A DNA stretch of 64,000 nucleotides from Mytilus californianus (GCF_021869535.1 NW_026262593.1:58426318-58490317), one strand, 5' to 3'. Counted from the first letter of the stretch, positions 11,646-24,565 are shown. A program made the numbers and translations. The notes: generated from the sequence alone by a model not told the origin.

Positions 11646-12284
11646 AAACAAAATCGAACCGCATTTCTTTACGGAGAAAGTGAACGGAGAATAAATTGAT
11701 GCTCTCTTTAACGTCCGCCAACCGGGTCATTATATAGGTCGCTATAGTTTGCATACATACTAAGTACATATGGTTATCGGAACGCGGCTTACTTATATAT
11801 ATAAATATATAATTACTGCGCCTTAAATTCATAAAACATGTACATATACGGTAAAATCCTACTTTTAATTTTGGATGTCTATACTTTTATCCTGCTAAAT
11901 GTTTTGCGGTACTTTCCATGAAGTGCAGCCGGAAGGAGCAATAACAATTCCCATTATTTCTCCCGACTGCATCCCGGACTAGAAATATAGCCGGTAGGCT
12001 ATTCTAGGGAGAAACTTGTGCCAGTTTAATGCTACCAATGCAATGACGTCTCCCACGATTAATGTAGCAGTTAAGAATCCTTTAAAGAATTTAGGATTTA
12101 TTGCCATTCATTTCCCATAAAAGTCGCCTTGTGTATATTATTCTGAATAACATTCCAAAGACATACCGGTATTTAGTGATTCCTCCGTCCCTGAAGAGGA
12201 AAAAAAATTTTCTGTCATCAGAGGCCTCTTATCTGGGACTTTTTTGTTTTAATTAACAGGGAGTTTTGTCAAATTTTGGTTTTC
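11646..12284. other. Element interior, no gene seen
   Basis: AT-rich interior sequence. The tract at 11930-12060 is less AT-rich (GCAGCCGGAAGGAGC, TCCCGACTGCATCCCGGAC) and might be a remnant of something else, but I do not recognise it and it has no long ORF. Confidence 0.4.
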
Positions 12285-13080
12285 AAAACGTGTTTAAATA
12301 TAACAAGGATTTTATAGTTTTTTACACATTTCTTATTATTCTTGTTATATTTTTATCCTTATTGAAAACTAAAACGTGTCAATGATATATTGTACATGCA
12401 AAAGATTTTTGAAAAGAAAACTGTGAGGTAGCGGGCAAAATTGTTATGGCACTTAAACGGATAAAACAAGAGGATTCCGAAATTCTTACAAAATTTCCTT
12501 AACATGACAAGCAAACATCCTTAATTTATAATCAGTAGCAAGAAAATGAAACAAGAATTTAAGCCTTCCCGTTCGTCTCAAGAGTCTCTCTCAGTCTTCT
12601 TTTCGTTTGATAGGTGCATTTTTAAAAGAATTTTGCCAAAATATTTCGTCGATTTTAATGCGATCCAGGCATCAATTTAAGAGGGATTCCGCCTTTTTAG
12701 GATGATTTTGGATTGAATCATAAGGACTAGCTATTAATATATTTTTTAACACTTTAACGGCAACCGAGGAAAGGGGGACCGATATTTCTAAAGTTGGCAA
12801 TATTTATCGGAAACTGTCAAAATTATGTATATTCTAGAATGATTACGTGTAGATAGAATATATTTGTATGATAATTTATAAAAGTTAAGTTGTTACGAAA
12901 TTTATATTCTTTAAAGTCAGATTTCCCAGATGTGCAGTAAATCCCTTATATAAAAGTTTGCATAAAAATGTGTAATTAGCTAAATTTATCAAACCATTCG
13001 CGTTCATAACTTAACTTCTTAAACTGTATCCGGCAATAGTATTCATTAAATTTATGACTCTGTTCTGAAAAGTACGTAGA
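12285..13080. repeat. Left arm of a nested 0.8-kb inverted repeat
   Basis: Reverse-complementary to about 13872-14635. Shared landmarks include ATATAACAAGGAT, CTTTTCGTTTGATAGGTGCA, AGAGGGATTCCGCCTTTT and GAACGCGAATGGTTTGATAA (reverse strand in one arm). The arms are diverged by point changes and small indels. Spacer 13081-13871. Confidence 0.75.
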
Positions 13081-13871
13081 TGTTCCAAATCTAAACAACG
13101 ATATTCGTTGGCTTTTATACCACATCTTCTTATTCTTATAGTCAACAAAACAAACGATACAACACTTTTTCAAAAAAAATATTTTACCGTTTGGCAGAAA
13201 AGAATAACAATTAGATAGAATATGTATTTTTTTTTATCGTTCTTCATGACACAGTTACTGGACCAAATACGGATGGATCATATCCTTATCCGGAATTTCA
13301 GTTTGCGAGATTTGATAGCAAGTATGACCAGTGAAAGTGATACACGGCTGATAACATTATGATTGGTCCCCTGGGGCCAGTAACAAGAACTTTTCTCTTA
13401 AAGTCACCGTAAAGTTTACGATTGCACAAAGAGTGCGCTAAGAATCTTTAAGAGTGCAACAAGAACCATTATTTCCTCGATCATTTCTTTATCTTATCAT
13501 CGTTTTAGAACATCTTTAAAACATTCTTATTAAAAGTACACTTACTAACTTTCTGACTTTTTTCTTTGCTTTAGTAATGGTCAAATAATAATCACTCGTT
13601 AGTTTTGTAGTAATAGTATTTCAGATGGCATCTTCTGCTTATTAATTAATCATGTAAATTAATTATACGTAGGAAAATGAAGATAAAAAAATATGGCTCA
13701 GAGCAAAAGATCAAGAAAACCAAATTTAAGCAAGAGAACTTGTACTTCTGTTGGTTGAGGTGAATAAACACTTAAATGCATAATTAGGCAAATGTTCCTA
13801 TACTACAACAAATGAAAGAAAAAAGAAAAAAGTAAAATAATAATAAAAACTCAAAGTGAACAATCCAAAGA
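13081..13871. other. Loop between the nested inverted arms, no gene seen
   Basis: A 0.79-kb AT-rich spacer. It contains an unusual G/C patch near 13365-13375 (CCCCTGGGGCC) and repeated A-rich runs near 13800-13850. No ORF is conserved. Confidence 0.4.
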
Positions 13872-14635
13872 ACTTTTTCGAACGGAGAGTCATAGCTTTA
13901 ATGAATATTATTGCCGGATACGGTATTAACGGTTAGCTTCAATGCGTTAAGTTATGAACGCGAATGGTTTGATAAATTGAGCTAAATCTGAATTTAAAGA
14001 ATATAAATTTTGAAACAACTAAACTTTTATAAATTTTCATAAAAATATATTCTATTGGATCTATAAATATACACTGTTTTGACAGTTTCCGTTAAATATT
14101 GCCAACTTTAGAAATATCGGTCCCCCTTTTCGCGGTTGCTGTTAAAGTGTGAAAACATATATTAATAGCTAGCGAGGCATTTAGTCCATATTATTTAATC
14201 CAAAATTATCCTAAAAAGGCGGAATCCCTCTTAAATTAATGAAATCTGGATCGCCTTGAAATCGACGAAATATTTTGGCAATTTTTTTTTTAAATGCACC
14301 TATCAAACGAAAAGAAGACTGAGACAGACTCTTAAGACAAACAGGAAGTCTCAATTCTTATTTCATTGTCTTGCTACTGATTATGAACTAAGGATGTTCG
14401 CTTGTCATGCTTTGGAAAGTTTGTTAGAATTTCGAAATCCTCTGATCTTGTTTTACCCGTTTAAGTGCCATAACAGTTTTGCCCGCTAACTCACAGTTTT
14501 CTTTTCAAAACTCTTTTGCATGTACAATATCATTGACACGTTTTAGTTCTCAACAAGTATTAAAATATAACAAGGATAATAAGATATTTGTAAAAAAAGT
14601 ATAAAATCCCTGTTATATTTTAATACAAACGAAAA
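13872..14635. repeat. Right arm of the nested 0.8-kb inverted repeat
   Basis: Reverse complement of 12285-13080. The short ORF that can be read here (14256-14489) follows the repeat and is broken in the other arm, so it is not treated as a gene. Confidence 0.75.
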
Positions 14636-14854
14636 CAAACACATGGACCTATATATTTTAAAATTTTTTTTTATCCTTTATCAATCCCCTATCAATAAAT
14701 AACAGGGTAATAAAAAGCTTGTTATCATGAAACTAAGAAGCGAACATCCGTATATTTTTTTCCATTTTTTGGCTTCTATATTTATTACATATATATATAT
14801 TTAAATAGATAAAGGGTGTAGGTATGGTTGATTTCTCAGTCAATGACCAGTGGC

Positions 14855-15050
14855 GGAACCAGAATTTTTGAAAAGGGGAATAGACGAGTGACATTAACAA
14901 TACAATTTTATTTTTAATGCACCCACCTAACATACGGCTAAATCATATACCATTCGAAAGCACATCATCTGCACTACCTTTTTTGCCCGGTCGTCAAAAA
15001 TTCGTATGGTGCAGTTTCTGTCAAATCACAACGAAAGGTCAAGGACGGAC
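14855..15050. repeat. Left arm of a third inverted-repeat pair
   Basis: Reverse-complementary to about 18140-18335. Both arms carry AATGCACCCACCTAACATAC and TTTGCCCGGTCGTCAA (one on each strand). The pair encloses about 3.1 kb and lies wholly inside the larger 10.66-20.30 kb pair, so nesting is non-crossing. Confidence 0.65.
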
Positions 15051-15811
15051 AACTTCTAATTTTACAAGAAATCAACATTTTTTGCATATTCTGTCTTCTG
15101 AATATTCATATTTTGTATGGACATATGGAAATCTGTTAGAACAGATGTTAATAGAAACTTATCAAAAGCACTTTGAAATATTAATGTCGGATTTTTAATA
15201 AATAGCGCTGTTTTCCAGAAATTCCATTGAAAATGACAAAAATGCATGAAAATCAAATTTTATGTCTGTGATTGAACTGTTATTCACCATAAAACCAAAT
15301 AACATATTTTATTTAGTGCTAAGGATGTTTATGACATCATTAAATAACTGCAATTACGCTTCTTGTTAATTAAACAGCCAATTATAACAACCATGCAGTT
15401 GCCTGAAATACCGCCATCTGCAAGAAAATAGCTTTTTTAGCTGTTATTTGTTAAAACAATTTGTATGTAGTCGATATTATGTTGAAAAACACAAATTTTA
15501 AAAGTGCAAAAATGTTAAAGGATAGAATACACAGAAAATTCGTGCATTTAGGGAAAAGTATCTTGCATTGAATGAGGAAGTGAAAACTATTATTAGCTAG
15601 CCACTGAAATGTTCTTCATGCCTGGCCAATATATTTAATCCTATCCAACTACGTAATATCTTGTAAATAAATTGAGACCCTAGCAATTATATTTACTTAC
15701 ATTAGTTTTTGAATTGGGAAATCTAACAATTCGCAATAACAATACATACATTTCCATTAATCAAATTTACTCCCTGAATAGTTTACATATAAATACATTT
15801 TAATATAAAGA
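15051..15811. other. Element interior, no gene seen
   Basis: AT-rich, with no recognisable ORF or repeat beyond short homopolymers. Confidence 0.4.
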
Positions 15812-16020
15812 TGATTGATTGATTGTTGGTGTTTGACGCAATTTTCGATTTCGATTTTTTGGCTTCTAAAGTATTTTGCGGCGATCAGTTTTAAATGGTT
15901 TAGGCCCATGGAATGCCCAAGGAACCACCGACCTTCGGAAGGAAAACTGGCAATCCCCATCAACAATACATTAGTTATAGCTATTAGTATCAAGGACGAA
16001 GTTACTGTGTAGGTGTCACA
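15812..16020. repeat. Bivalve dispersed repeat fragment (SINE- or MITE-like)
   Basis: Begins with GATTGATTGATTGTTGGTGT and includes AACCACCGACCTTCGGAAGG and GAAAACTGGCAATCCC. I recognise this order of phrases from a dispersed repeat common in oysters and mussels. Small ORFs on both strands are by-products. Its class is not certain; a related head fragment, with clear target duplication, lies at 45564-45625. Confidence 0.5.
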
Positions 16021-18139
16021 ACACAAATATACCAATCAGCATTGATCAACTTTTGTAAAAGTAGGCAACCTCTAACCAAACACAGCAGTGTTAATGTTGA
16101 TGTTTACTTCAGCTAAATGTTACAAGTAAAGTTTCTTAATAGAAACAAAAATATAAATGCATTTGAACCACTTTTAGTTCAAATTTAATTGGCCATGATT
16201 TTGCATTCAAATTTCAATGTAGATTTGCCACAAATTATTTTCATTTTAGGCATTAAAAAAAAGAGCACGATCTACTATTTCAGTAGATCATCTATTAAGC
16301 ATTGGTTGATCATTGGCATATTAAAGATAGTACATGTATATTAAGAATACATATGGTTAAAATGAAGTTATTTCATCTCAAATATCTATACAGTTCTGAG
16401 AAATGAAAAACATGTGGTTGAATTTATCCAGTTTTTTAATTGGTTTTATGTCATCTGATCTTAAATTATGTTCGTTGATATTTATTGTGCACTGAGCCCT
16501 CTGTTATTGATCTGACAGCGACTTTTTGCGATTTTCTCACTTTGTTTTCATATCTTTCGATTCAAGTTTCTAATAGTGCGAAGATCTCACAACAATAATA
16601 AGTGCTATAAGTTGACATGAAAAAAAACGTACAAAATGTTATGTATAAGTGTTAAAAACATGAGTTAAAACAATCTGACTAAAATTAAGATCAATCACGA
16701 CTCGCCTGCTCATATATCGCATGAGAATAACGAAATCAGAGAACTACATTTTAATAAGATTAGGGTTAACTTAATGAGATAGCTTGAAAGCAGGTATGTT
16801 CTGGAAAATTTAAAGCGATTACTGTTTTAGCGCTATTTGAATACGTCTATTATGAAACAAATCCTTTCACGTAAAACCTCCATATGTGCACTTTGAACTT
16901 CCATAATTCTGCCAAGCAATGTCGAAGGAATATTGCTCATTACAATTTTGAGACTAATATATGGATATGTGAATGGAAAGAACAAAAGAAAAAATGACGT
17001 AAGGACAAGATGATTCCTACATTTCCGCTATATCATATAAAAATAGATAGAGATGGAAGGAGAACTACGAGGTCTATCACAACTGTTTTCCAATCGTTTG
17101 ATGTGTTTCAGCTTTAGGTTTTGATATGTGATAAGAGACTTTCTGTTTTGAAATTTCACTTGGAGTTCGGTAATTTATGTGGTTTTACTAACTTATGTTT
17201 TGCATCAATATCTGAGTTTTAAGTTCTGTTGTCTTTTTTTCGCTCAGCTTTGAAATTCATGGTTTTCTTTTCTTTGATTCAAGAAGGGATAAAAAGGGAT
17301 AAAAGTCTCAAACCATGGTCGAAGAAAAACAGATGACAGCATGACCATGGCGAAAAAGTAAGACAGACAAACAAATCTTCTTAAAACACTATACCGAATT
17401 GTGTGAACAATACATAAACCAGTATGGTGATTACAGTTGTTCATGAAGGTTATTCAATCTTAATTAATCTGAAATCTTAATTTTCAGTCATATTTAATAA
17501 AACAACTAACAAAGTATATTATAATGGGTTAACATTAAAAGGAATTCGCCGGATTTGACATTGAAAAGCGCATGGTACAGACAGTTTTCTTTCGAACATT
17601 GAACGAGCATAATCTTCGTAACATGTCTTTCCACATCGGGAAACTAATTTTTACCAAATATACTTCTTTTGTTCCTTAAAGTTCTTCCATAACCTTTTTT
17701 TTTAAATATGGTTGATTATCATCTGCCGATATTATTAATATTAGCTACATGTAGCAAAAAAATAAGCTAAATGATCCCCATTTGCAGATGGTGTTTTTTG
17801 GGGCAACTACAAAAGCTTCATCTGGACCTACATCGTATTAATTGCAGTTTAAAATGATGAAAAAATTCCCTCGGTCCATAAACAATAAATCTATTCTATT
17901 TTTGACGTACAAATATTCAAATTTCAGAAAACATTTAGATTTTATTGCAATTTTATCATTTTCGGAAGTTTTTTCAAGAAATACAATTTTTTGTTAATAT
18001 AGCACAATCAACATTTAAGTTTGCACTTGATTTGAAATCATGGTAATTTGTTTTATAAGGTTTAGATCAATTTAAGGGAATAAAATGCCATACAAGTACC
18101 TGAAAATGGCATTTTGTGTAATTATAGCAAGCATTTGGA
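16021..18139. other. Element interior, no gene seen
   Basis: AT-rich interior of the large inverted-repeat region. A diverged piece of the CCGAACTCC mussel repeat lies at about 17070-17215 (TTGATGTGTTTCAGCTTT and GGAGTTCGGTAATTT). The short hairpin-like text at 16275-16300 (TCTACTATTTCAGTAGATCA) is the only other structure noted. Confidence 0.4.
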
Positions 18140-18335
18140 ATGCTCAGTTTAGACCTTTGACCTTGATTTAACGAAAATTTCACCGTACGACTTATTGACG
18201 ACCGGGCAAACACAAAATGGAAGTACAGGTAACAATGGGTAATAAGCTTGCGAATGATATATAATATAGCCGTATGTTAGGTGGGTGCATTAAAGTCGTT
18301 AACTAAGCGTCTTTTTGAAAATTGTCACTCGCCTA
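18140..18335. repeat. Right arm of the third inverted-repeat pair
   Basis: Reverse complement of 14855-15050, with GTATGTTAGGTGGGTGCATT and TTGACGACCGGGCAAA as shared landmarks. It is followed directly by a G-rich tract. Confidence 0.65.
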
Positions 18336-18383
18336 GAAGGGCGCTACATTTTTTGGTACTATAAGCAGTTTGCTCAGAGGGAA

Positions 18384-18454
18384 AGGGGGGGGGGGGGGGT
18401 GGTTGGATGGGGTTGGAGGGGGAGGGGGGAGGGGGGAGGGGGGGAGGGTGGGGG
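18384..18454 (+). repeat. G-rich tract with strong quadruplex potential
   Basis: About 70 bases, almost purely G with single T or A breaks, including an uninterrupted run of 15 G at about 18385-18399 and at least six later runs of four or more G. It is the only such tract in an otherwise AT-rich window. The 75-residue glycine-rich ORF across it is an artefact. Confidence 0.8.
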
Positions 18455-19209
18455 CTCGGACCAAATATTGTCAAATATCCCTGTTAATTTAAAAAAAAAA
18501 GACCAAGATAAGAGAGCCGTGCCACCTGGTATCCGAAATTAAAAGTAGGATATTGCCGAGAAATCTTTCAAAAAGGGGACCCTTATTCTAATGTTTTATC
18601 AAGATATGCTTTAATTTTATAATTATATCAAGAACGACACAAGATGAACATCATGATGGAATTTCTAAACAATATCATGAACTCAAGAAATATTTATCAG
18701 TGAATAATTTACATTTCATTAGGAACTATCATTTGTATTTGGTTGTTTTTCTTTGCGTTTGTTTTGGTTTATTCTTTTGCTTTTATACTATAAAGTAACA
18801 CAGTCGACCTGTCCGTAATAATTCATATAAATCCTCGCCAAAATGTTCACGTGAGGGAGGGGGGGTCTCTTCCTATATGAAGGTATATACATATGTGCCG
18901 CTGGAATGGGTCATTTTTTGAATACGTCATATATATCAATGGGTTGCGATTTCACCAAGGTGATAGGTCAATGGGTCAGTAATTTTCATATTAAGATTAG
19001 ATTTTTGTACAAATCTTGATTGATCGTTTATAATCAAGTACAAGTCTAAAAAAAATGAATATGTGATATCTGAGGAATATATGAATGGGTACTGATTTTG
19101 CCATGAAATATTTTTATGGGTCGTGATTTCACAAGATTTCAATATATGAATGGGGAAGAAGGTTTTGAAATCCCGGCTGCACATGTCATTTGTACACAAA
19201 AATTCATGT
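18455..19209. other. Element interior, no gene seen
   Basis: AT-rich sequence up to the inner edge of the right outer arm. A G-rich patch of nine bases is at about 18855. No gene is supported. Confidence 0.4.
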
Positions 19210-20295
19210 TGAGAACATAATACATTCATTTAATTTCCTTAATTTTCGATTTCAGTAAATGTATATATCATTGATGAGTTTTGTTTTAATCTGTGTTAAA
19301 AAGGCGTTTACCGTAACGTAAAAGGTGTTTGCACATAACGTAATAGGTGTTTGCCATTAACGTAATAGGTGTTTGCACGTAACGTAATAAGTGTTTGCAC
19401 ATAATTTAATAGGTGTTTACACATAACGTAATACGTGTTTGCACGTAACGTAATAAGTGTTTGCACATAATGTAAAAGGTGTTTACACATAACGTAATAC
19501 GTGTTTGCACATAATGTAATAGGTATTTGTACTTAGCGTAATAGATGTTTGCACATAACGTCAAATGTGTTTGCACATAACGTAATAGGTGTTTTCACAT
19601 AATGTCATATACACTTGCACATAACGTAATAGGTGTTTGCACATAATGTAATAGGTATTTACACATAACGTAATAGGTGTTTGTACATAATGTAATACGT
19701 GTTTGCACATAACGTACCAGTAGATTCACATAACATTTTGAATGTTAACAGAAAGTATCAATTGTTTGGGAAAACGCATATAAGCTATACCATGATACAT
19801 TATATTTTTCACAGAAGATATATATGTTTAAACACAACATAAAGCCGTTATAATATAATATCATGACGTTTTCAAAGAACAAAGATGTATCAAAAAACAA
19901 AAAACAAAAACGTTCAAAACATTCAACATCACAATCCCATTTGAGACAGGACGCAATTATTAACTGACTTACTTATAGGAAGAATAGACACAACATAGAG
20001 GAAATGTGAAAGAACGTAAAGGTAATTGATCATAAAGTTTAGAGGTATTCACAGCATATACAGTGGTTACAACATAATGTAATGCATATTGCACACAACA
20101 AAGAATAGCAATGACATATCATACAAATGTATGATTAAAACAAATAATTAATTATCATAACACATAGATGCAGTGTCGGGAAATAAAGGCACTTATACAT
20201 AACACAAAGAAGATATGACAGGACGTAAAGACAAAGCGACAAAATACATTAAATATTTACACTATAAGACAGTTACGGAGTTCCATAATTAACTA
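19210..20295. repeat. Right arm of the large inverted repeat
   Basis: Reverse complement of 10664-11645. Its outer end reads GTTACGGAGTTCCATAATTA. It is about 100 bp longer than the left arm because its minisatellite has more units. Confidence 0.7.
19307..19720 (-). repeat. 22-bp minisatellite, right arm
   Basis: About 19 units reading TAATAGGTGTTTGCACATAA-like on the plus strand, the reverse complement of the left array. Variants differ mainly at the TAGGTG / TACGTG / TAAGTG position and at CGTA/TGTA. Confidence 0.85.
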
Positions 20296-22469
20296 CTAAA
20301 CTTTACATTCATAGTATTCTGAAATGCTTTCAATTTGTTATCAGAATAGTTTCAAACAGGTTCTAGTCATTTTATGTCAGAAAACATGCACATTAGGTAA
20401 GCTGACAATAATTAAAGTCTTGTTTTCAAATTCTTTAAAATTGAAACAGGAATGAGGGTCTTAAATGTACTGTACAAGAAAAGTTAGAGTATATGCAGTT
20501 ATTTATTTAAGCTATAATATTGATAAATAAGTATTGTTGTGAGAAAAATTGTTTTTCAAGAGTTTTCTATTTTAATAAATGTTTGCTTAGGATGCACTTT
20601 GTAAATACAGCTGTTTCTCAAGCCTCGCCTCTTTTGGGGTGATATATAATATTCATAGATATTTTGTTTTATTTACGTACTGGTTCCCAGATTCTGAGCT
20701 CTATGTTTCATCTCATAGAGACATAAATTTGGAATGTAACCAGTATTAAAACACATGGTAGCGATGAAAATTTAAATCTGAGGAAGACCCACAGTGAAGG
20801 TAGGGGTAGTACAGAATTTTAAATAAGTTTAAACTCTAAGAAATTCGGGGCATATAAATGTTGAAAATATGCCATACAGCCCTATGTTTTGACCTTTGAA
20901 AAAACAAGTAATGTATATAAACTTTTCGTTCTAGGATATAATTTTTTACGAAACTTCATAGTAAAAGTGGCACAGTTTTAGCCGCAAAGGGAGTTGCTAT
21001 GGGAAAATGCATTGTCTATATATACAGAAGTGCAACCTACATGTTTAAATTACGCAGAGTGCGGTGTGAGCCGACAAAAGTTTCAAAATGAAGCTGGGAA
21101 GACAATAAGTCCAAAAGTTTTAATTCAATTACTTAATTTGTCCATAGTAACCCCATAAAATTCTACACTCATATATTACATTTGGCACAACGGTTTCTTT
21201 TGTGTTTTTGATTATCAAATGAGTTTATATTGGGAAGTAATATTGCTTTAAAAATGGTTTGCCTTTCTTATTCATTAGTAACTTCCAACAAGTTTGCCAA
21301 ATGAAGTACTGTTTTAGAGATACATTTATACGATGCAAAGTTGAGATTTTAGATTTATAAAAACTTTCGCTCTAAATGCGTATCCAAATTTTATCGTTAC
21401 ATCTTGATATTTGTTTATACATATTTCAAATTACGTTGTATGTGATTAATTATCCTACAGTAGGAGAAAATAGAGAAAGGCACATGGAAATAGTTCAAAG
21501 TACAATGTTGTTGTTGTTCAGAATATGTGAATACTATTCGAAGACGTATAGCGCCGGAAAATGTTATTCTTCTTTAGGGATGTTTAGTCTCAATTTGAAA
21601 TGATTCTGTCATCTGTGCTCAAGTGCAACACTTTGTCCTTAACAGATACAGAATACCCTCTCTATTGACAAATTTCTAATCATCTTAAATTATCATAAAA
21701 TTTCAATAACATCAATCATAAAGTTAATGATTTGTCTATTTTGAATGATTAAGTAGGGTTCATAACATGCATTCATAAAATATCATAAACATATCAATTC
21801 GTTTTCTGTTATTCACTGTCCGATCTACCTATAGGAGTGTTAAAAAACCTATATAGGAATTTAATCCTTTTAGGCGAATGTCAAGACAAGGGTTGTCGTG
21901 CATTTTTGTATATCAAACCTGTATTTACATAAACCAGGCCGTTAGTTTTCTCTTTTGAACATTTTTTCATTTGTCATGTCGAGGCCTTTTAAAGCTAATT
22001 ATTCGATATGGGTTTGGTCATTTTTTAATTCCGTGCGGTGACTTATACTTGCCAACTTTTATAGTGGTCTCAATTTCATTGTAAATTGAGGTATCTATTT
22101 GTCAGGATATTTGTTTTATCCCGGTTTCAATTAACTATCTTGTCAGAAAAAGAATTAAGACAACATTTTCATTGACTAAATTCATGTCACCTAAGTTATA
22201 TTATCAATTCAATTACATAAATATAAACGTCCTTATTATTAATTTCTTAAGATGAAACAAAATCAAATTAAAGCGAAATTCATTCATTTCTCTTTGAAAT
22301 GATTGAGAAGAGTATTCGCCGTTATAAAAGTTTAATCTAAATTATTATAAACAGTTTGTCTTCCCTGCTAGAGTTAACTATTACATCATAAAATAAAATA
22401 AAAGGTAACCTCTTCATTGACAAAATGCAGATGACATTGAGTTATCTGATCTATTCAATAGCAACAATT
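20296..22469. other. Type A intron resumed, no gene seen
   Basis: From about 21040 the A-unit blocks return (TTCAAAATGAAGCTGG, then CACTCATATATTACATTTGG). Around 21930-22060 is an inserted fragment of the mussel element that is complete at 53329-54235 (phrases AAACCAGGCCGTTAGTTTTC and CCGTGCGGTGACTTATA). 20296-21040 shows nothing recognisable. Confidence 0.5.
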
Positions 22470-22850
22470 TAAACGACTTTGTTTTATTCACTTGACAATG
22501 GTAGACTTTCAAAATTATACAAAATAAATTCAACGATATTTAAAACCTTGGGGGAAATGTTTTTAAAAAGACGAAAACACTGAAATATTTGTATTGCATT
22601 CTCAAAAACGTGTGTTACTTGAAATAAAAAGGGCAAACCAGCAACATAAGGGGACTGATATAATTTGATTGGCCTTTTAGTACCTACAATATAGCAAAAC
22701 ACGTTTGTTCATTACGTTTAGCATATTCGTCAATGCAATAATGAGCCAACTGAAATCTAGATAATCAGTTTTTTTACTGGGTGATATATTGGAAACATTC
22801 TGAAAGATTTTCATAAAAAAAATTAACACTTATTAATTATTCATGGTTTA
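22470..22850 (-). pseudogene. A-unit relic that has lost its LRR exon (paralogue of 2230-2600)
   Basis: Matches 2230-2600 over its length, including AAACCAGCAACATAAGGGGA against the corresponding CAACATATGGGGACT, and the post-exon CGTCAATGCAATAATG. No LRR exon can be read in the expected place (about 22640-22720). An ORF on the minus strand here is not LRR-like. Confidence 0.55.
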
Positions 22851-22977
22851 CATTGATATTATGAAACGAAATCATCTCAATGTCTGTCCTTAAATTTATA
22901 AAACTCAAGGTTGATATTAGAAAGTTTTACCGCCTAATTAATGATGAATTTGAATACAAATAATTCAATGGCCAAAC

Positions 22978-23424
22978 AGCTATTAAGCCAAGAGTTCCAA
23001 ATGGTGAAGTTGAAATCATCCCTTCGTACATTTTACGGACGCCATCACGAGTTGGTTGACCGTTATGGAATAACCATTTCACAGATGATATCGGATATGT
23101 TCCTTATGTCGTAACTACAATACCCTTCCCTTTTCACGAATGTGACTTACCGAATTAGACTATTTACCGGATTTGTAATAACATAAGCAACACGACGGGT
23201 GTCACATGTGGAGCAGGATCTGCTTACCCTTCCAGAGCACCTGAGATCACCCCCAGTTTTTGGTGGGGTTCGTGTTGCTTAGTCTTTGGTTTTCTATGTT
23301 GTGTCATCTGTACTATTATTTGTCTGTTTGTCTTTTTGTTTTTGGCCATGGCGTTGTCAGTTTGTTTTCGATCTATGAGTTTGACTGTCCCTCTGGTATC
23401 TTTCGTCCCTCTTTTTCAACAGTG
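22978..23424 (+). mobile_element. Retroelement 3' fragment: RT tail plus 3' UTR
   Basis: Inserted in an A-unit intron block (compare the uninterrupted paralogue at about 2710-2760). The plus strand reads LLSQEFQMVKLKSSLRTF, then YGRHHELVDRYG and SQMISDMF with a stop at about 23112-23114, then about 310 bp of 3' UTR ending in TTTCGTCCCTCTTTTTC. A longer, near-identical copy is at 58425-58915. Strongly 5'-truncated, hence dead on arrival. Confidence 0.7.
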
Positions 23425-24565
23425 CTGGCAGATTTCAAGTGAGGTCTGACATGTTTGAATTATCCTGTCATGTACTCAGATAATAGTCAGTGACCATGGC
23501 GTTAAGTAGGACGTTATTGCGTGCATGCAGACAATTGCCACAGAAAGATGCTGGCACAAGATTTTCAGTTCAGTTAAATAAGTTGTCCGTTTGACCCTCA
23601 TACATTACGTAACGCTACATTATTTCTTGCATAACCATTTCCTTCTAATTTATTTTATCAAAATATTTTTGGGAAGTGATATGGTCTGACAACTTTCTGC
23701 CTTTCTCATTCAGTAGTAAGTAACGACAACTTTGCCAAATGAAATACCGTTTTAGTGCTGTAAATGAACAATTTTAATTTAAGCTTTATATCAACTTCCG
23801 AACTTCATCACAATTAGTATTTTATCGTTATAGATCGATATTTGGTAATGTATATTTAATATTAACATGGAATCAAGTTGATTATCCTTAGATAGGACAC
23901 TTTACAAGAAAGTTAGAATTCAGACAAACTTAACTTTTTTAGTCAATTTGATAACATTCTTACTGCTAATTTCTTAGAAACGGTTCCAAATTAAATCAAA
24001 ACAAAATTAATACGTTTTCATAAATACTGCAGACGGTTTTTCAAAAAGAGAATAATAACTGACAATAATATATATTTAGTAGCTTTATATAATTTTCGTT
24101 TTAATTAATTCTGGGGCAAAATGCAAGAAAGTCAAATTCAAATAGTCAAAAGTGAAAGACTTTATCGTTCTGATAATATATACTAATAAAAAATGTACAA
24201 ATAAAATGCACCAGATCGATAATGTTATTTCTCTTTATTATAGTTTGGTCTCAATTTGATAAGAATTCTGTCATCTCTGCTCCCGCAAACTATCTTGTCG
24301 TAAACAGATACAGGGAAAACTCTCCGTTGTCAAAATTCCTATCCCCTTCATTTATATCAACATAAATAACATACCCTAACGGTCCTTATTTGCTATTCCT
24401 TTAAATTCTACACTTTAAATGTAATACCAAATTAAATTGACACAATTTGATAAATCTTTTGAAGAAAATGGCAATATTTTTTCAAAAAAAGAAATTAAAT
24501 TGTTGCGAGAGAAAACCAGCAACACAGGAAGCAAATACTTTTTTTTGTGGAATCAAGTTACTTAC
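23425..24565. other. Type A intron, no gene seen
   Basis: Paralogous to 2750-3200 and then to the pre-exon block at 216-660. It leads into the exon at 24566 through the usual AAAACCAGCAACAC and GTGGAATCAAGTTACTTAC text. Confidence 0.55.

Larger units (their letters stand above)
10664..20295. mobile_element. 9.6-kb region bounded by about 1-kb inverted repeats
   Basis: The arm 10664-11645 is matched in reverse complement by 19210-20295. The outer ends share CTGTCTTATAGTG and TAAGTGCCTTTATTTCC-like text, the middles both contain a 22-bp minisatellite, and the inner ends share TCGAAAATTAAG. The arms differ in length mainly through minisatellite copy number. The 7.56-kb interior has no transposase-like ORF but holds two more inverted-repeat pairs. 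It interrupts the LRR array. I could not find a convincing target-site duplication at the ends. It could be a large non-autonomous DNA transposon or foldback element, or an old inverted segmental duplication. Confidence 0.6.

Noticed and set aside
14256-14489. 77-residue plus-strand ORF
   Set aside because: Lies in an arm of an inverted repeat and is interrupted in the other arm; not conserved as protein.
18315-18542. Glycine-rich ORF
   Set aside because: Produced by the poly-G tract; no conserved start, domain or splice context.
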